Made by a program: the position numbers and the translations under genes. From NCBI GenBank assembly GCA_021413965.1, contig JAIOPI010000040.1:62001-126000 (forward strand): a DNA stretch of 64,000 nt. The letters are read 5' to 3'. Positions 62,834 through 64,000 of the stretch are shown in pieces; position 1 is the first letter of the stretch, and each line of letters begins with the position of its first letter. Under the pieces are notes generated by a model. The model saw only the letters and a program-made list of their open reading frames with translations. It was not told the origin of the DNA and did not search any database. The DNA comes from Lentisphaerota bacterium. GTDB taxonomy: Bacteria > Verrucomicrobiota > Kiritimatiellia > UBA8416 > JAIOPI01.

Positions 62834-64000
62834 GTGGACATCCAAGAACGCGTTCAGACCTTGGTGTACAGCTTGGGCGAAGGCCTGGGGCGCGCGTGCT
62901 TGCGCGGCCTCATCGCCGCGGTTGTCGTGGTGCTGGTGCTCGGTCTCTATGTGGCGCAGCAATTTCGCGGGCTGCGCGAGGGGGCAAGCATGGAGTGGGC
63001 TCAGCTGGGGCGGAACGTGGCGGCTGGGCGCGGATTCACCACGGACTGCCTGCGACCGGTGGACGCGGCGTTGCTGTCGCGTGCGACATCGCCGGAGAGT
63101 CTTGGAGCCGGGTTGCCGGATTTGCGCCACGCGCCGGCCTACCCCGCTTGGCTGGCCTTGGGATTCCGGCTGTGGCATCCCGCCGCATCGGGACACGCCG
63201 CGCACCAGGCGCTCGCAGCCGAAAGGCGGGTCGTGCTGCCGCTGGCGTTTGTGTGCCTGGTGCTGTGCGGCATGCTTGTGATGGCCGTGGGCGAGCGGCT
63301 GTTCGATGCGCGCGTCGGCACCACGGCCATGGTCGTGTTTGCCATTTCGAGTGGCGTGCTCGCGGCCGGCATTTCGGGTGGCCCCGCCCCGCTTGAGATG
63401 ATGCTGACGACGGCGTCGGTGGCCTCTCTCCTGGCGGCGTGCGGCCTGCGCGCCAAGCAGGCGCATGCTGTGGCCTGGCTGCCGTTCATTGTGCTTGGCG
63501 GGCTCTGTGCAGGCGCTGCGGCCCTGACGGCGTATCGGCTCTTCGCTCTGGTGGTGGTTGGGGTTGTCCTGCTGCGACAGGGGTTCGTGCGCTGGCGCGG
63601 GCTGGTCGTGGCGTTGTTTCTGATAGCGGCGTTGGGTGTGGTGGCGCCGTGGATGGTGCGCAACATCCAGGCCTGCGGGAATCCATTCGGCTTCGCCCCG
63701 CACGCCACATTGAATGGCACGACGTTGGTGGATGCGGTGGACGGGTGGGATCGCCTGCGCGTGCCGGCGGCCGGCGAGTCGCGGGATGTGGTGTGGGCGT
63801 TGTCGCGAAAGGTGGCGCACAATTTCGGTGAGCTTTACCGGCAGGGGCTCCCGGCGCTGGGGGACGGGCTGGTGATGGCCTTCTTCTTCGTCGCGCTGTT
63901 CTACCGGTTTGAGGAGGATCTGGCGGGTGGGCTGAAATGGGCGCTAATGCTGGGGCTTGCGCTCTGCATGACGACGGCGGCCTTCGGCCAGCCCTCGGCG
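62834..64000 (+). CDS. Membrane protein, PMT/GT39-like (3' end outside window)
   Basis: 389 codons from a GTG 3 bases after the NtrC stop, with AAGGAG 6 bases upstream; runs off the edge. First a transmembrane helix (LIAAVVVVLVLGLYVAQQF), then a luminal-type loop with GRGFTTDCLRPVDA, then HAPAYPAWLALGFRLWHP and about eight further helices. This early loop plus HxPxYPxLLAL is seen in dolichyl-phosphate-mannose/arabinose-type glycosyltransferases. A polyprenyl-linked sugar transferase is likely; acceptor unknown. Co-directional with the two-component pair. Confidence 0.6.
   Translation, partial: MDIQERVQTLVYSLGEGLGRACLRGLIAAVVVVLVLGLYVAQQFRGLREGASMEWAQLGRNVAAGRGFTTDCLRPVDAALLSRATSPESLGAGLPDLRHAPAYPAWLALGFRLWHPAASGHAAHQALAAERRVVLPLAFVCLVLCGMLVMAVGERLFDARVGTTAMVVFAISSGVLAAGISGGPAPLEMMLTTASVASLLAACGLRAKQAHAVAWLPFIVLGGLCAGAAALTAYRLFALVVVGVVLLRQGFVRWRGLVVALFLIAALGVVAPWMVRNIQACGNPFGFAPHATLNGTTLVDAVDGWDRLRVPAAGESRDVVWALSRKVAHNFGELYRQGLPALGDGLVMAFFFVALFYRFEEDLAGGLKWALMLGLALCMTTAAFGQPSA

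Overview
The window is GC-rich, densely coded bacterial chromosome. The genes suggest a diderm of the PVC superphylum, perhaps Verrucomicrobiota or Kiritimatiellota. Supporting signs are a TonB-dependent receptor, a pseudopilin-like protein with an N-terminal zinc ribbon, GH38 and DUF4091/GH123-like glycosidases, many TPR, DUF and secreted proteins, and an abundance of GC-rich inverted-repeat elements between genes. The phylum is inferred from gene content; there is no rRNA here.

Layout. (1) 1-4115 is accessory DNA: the start of a molybdenum-carrier-like gene, a co-directional row of very small Cys-rich genes (one with a -1 frameshift), and a Ycf46-like AAA+ ATPase. It ends in about 500 gene-free bases and the 5' half of a tRNA-Ser(GCU) gene, which looks like an integrative-element boundary. 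(2) 4423-12508: an ETF beta-alpha fusion with an ETF:quinone oxidoreductase, an oligogalacturonate-lyase-like propeller protein, a Gfo/Idh/MocA oxidoreductase and a TonB-dependent receptor. (3) 12651-21322: a Nudix hydrolase and a lipoprotein, then two minus-strand blocks. One makes cysteine (cysK, siroheme sulfite reductase, GltD-like Fe-S flavoprotein). The other makes haem by the coproporphyrin branch (hemQ, hemE, hemH). (4) 21492-29984: an ArsB/NhaD-type transporter, DUF502, thiI, lysine 2,3-aminomutase, typA, a nitronate-monooxygenase-like enzyme and DUF423. (5) 30227-36275: cytochrome c maturation (ResB, CcsA), siroheme synthesis (precorrin-2 dehydrogenase), an FNR-like reductase and a MiaB-type methylthiotransferase. 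(6) 36266-41573: a HAD gene fragment, prmC, a PhyH-like gene between two mosaic repeat arrays, a small secreted protein, prfA and rpmE. (7) 41793-45916: TPR lipoprotein, CvpA-like protein and dnaG. (8) 46030-57312: carbohydrate-related enzymes (DUF4091/GH123-like, GH38), a PHP-domain protein, DinB-like protein, gnd and an SDR of the mannonate-oxidoreductase type. (9) 57679-64000: a DtxR/MntR regulator with a likely autoregulatory box, a lipoprotein remnant, the pseudopilin-like gene, an HpcH/HpaI aldolase, an NtrB/NtrC pair and a partial membrane protein.

How the parts connect. The siroheme gene at 33.5 kb would supply the cofactor of the sulfite reductase at 16 kb. ResB and CcsA consume haem made by the hemQEH block. 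prmC modifies the release factor made by prfA, 2.7 kb away. The pectin/uronate-flavoured genes (oligogalacturonate-lyase-like, mannonate-type SDR, HpcH/HpaI aldolase) point to use of plant or algal polysaccharide, although they are dispersed.

The most novel signal is a mosaic repeat family built on the 15-bp motif GTGGTGTGCGTTTGG. It forms two four-motif arrays flanking the PhyH-like gene, plus one decayed copy near 24.7 kb.
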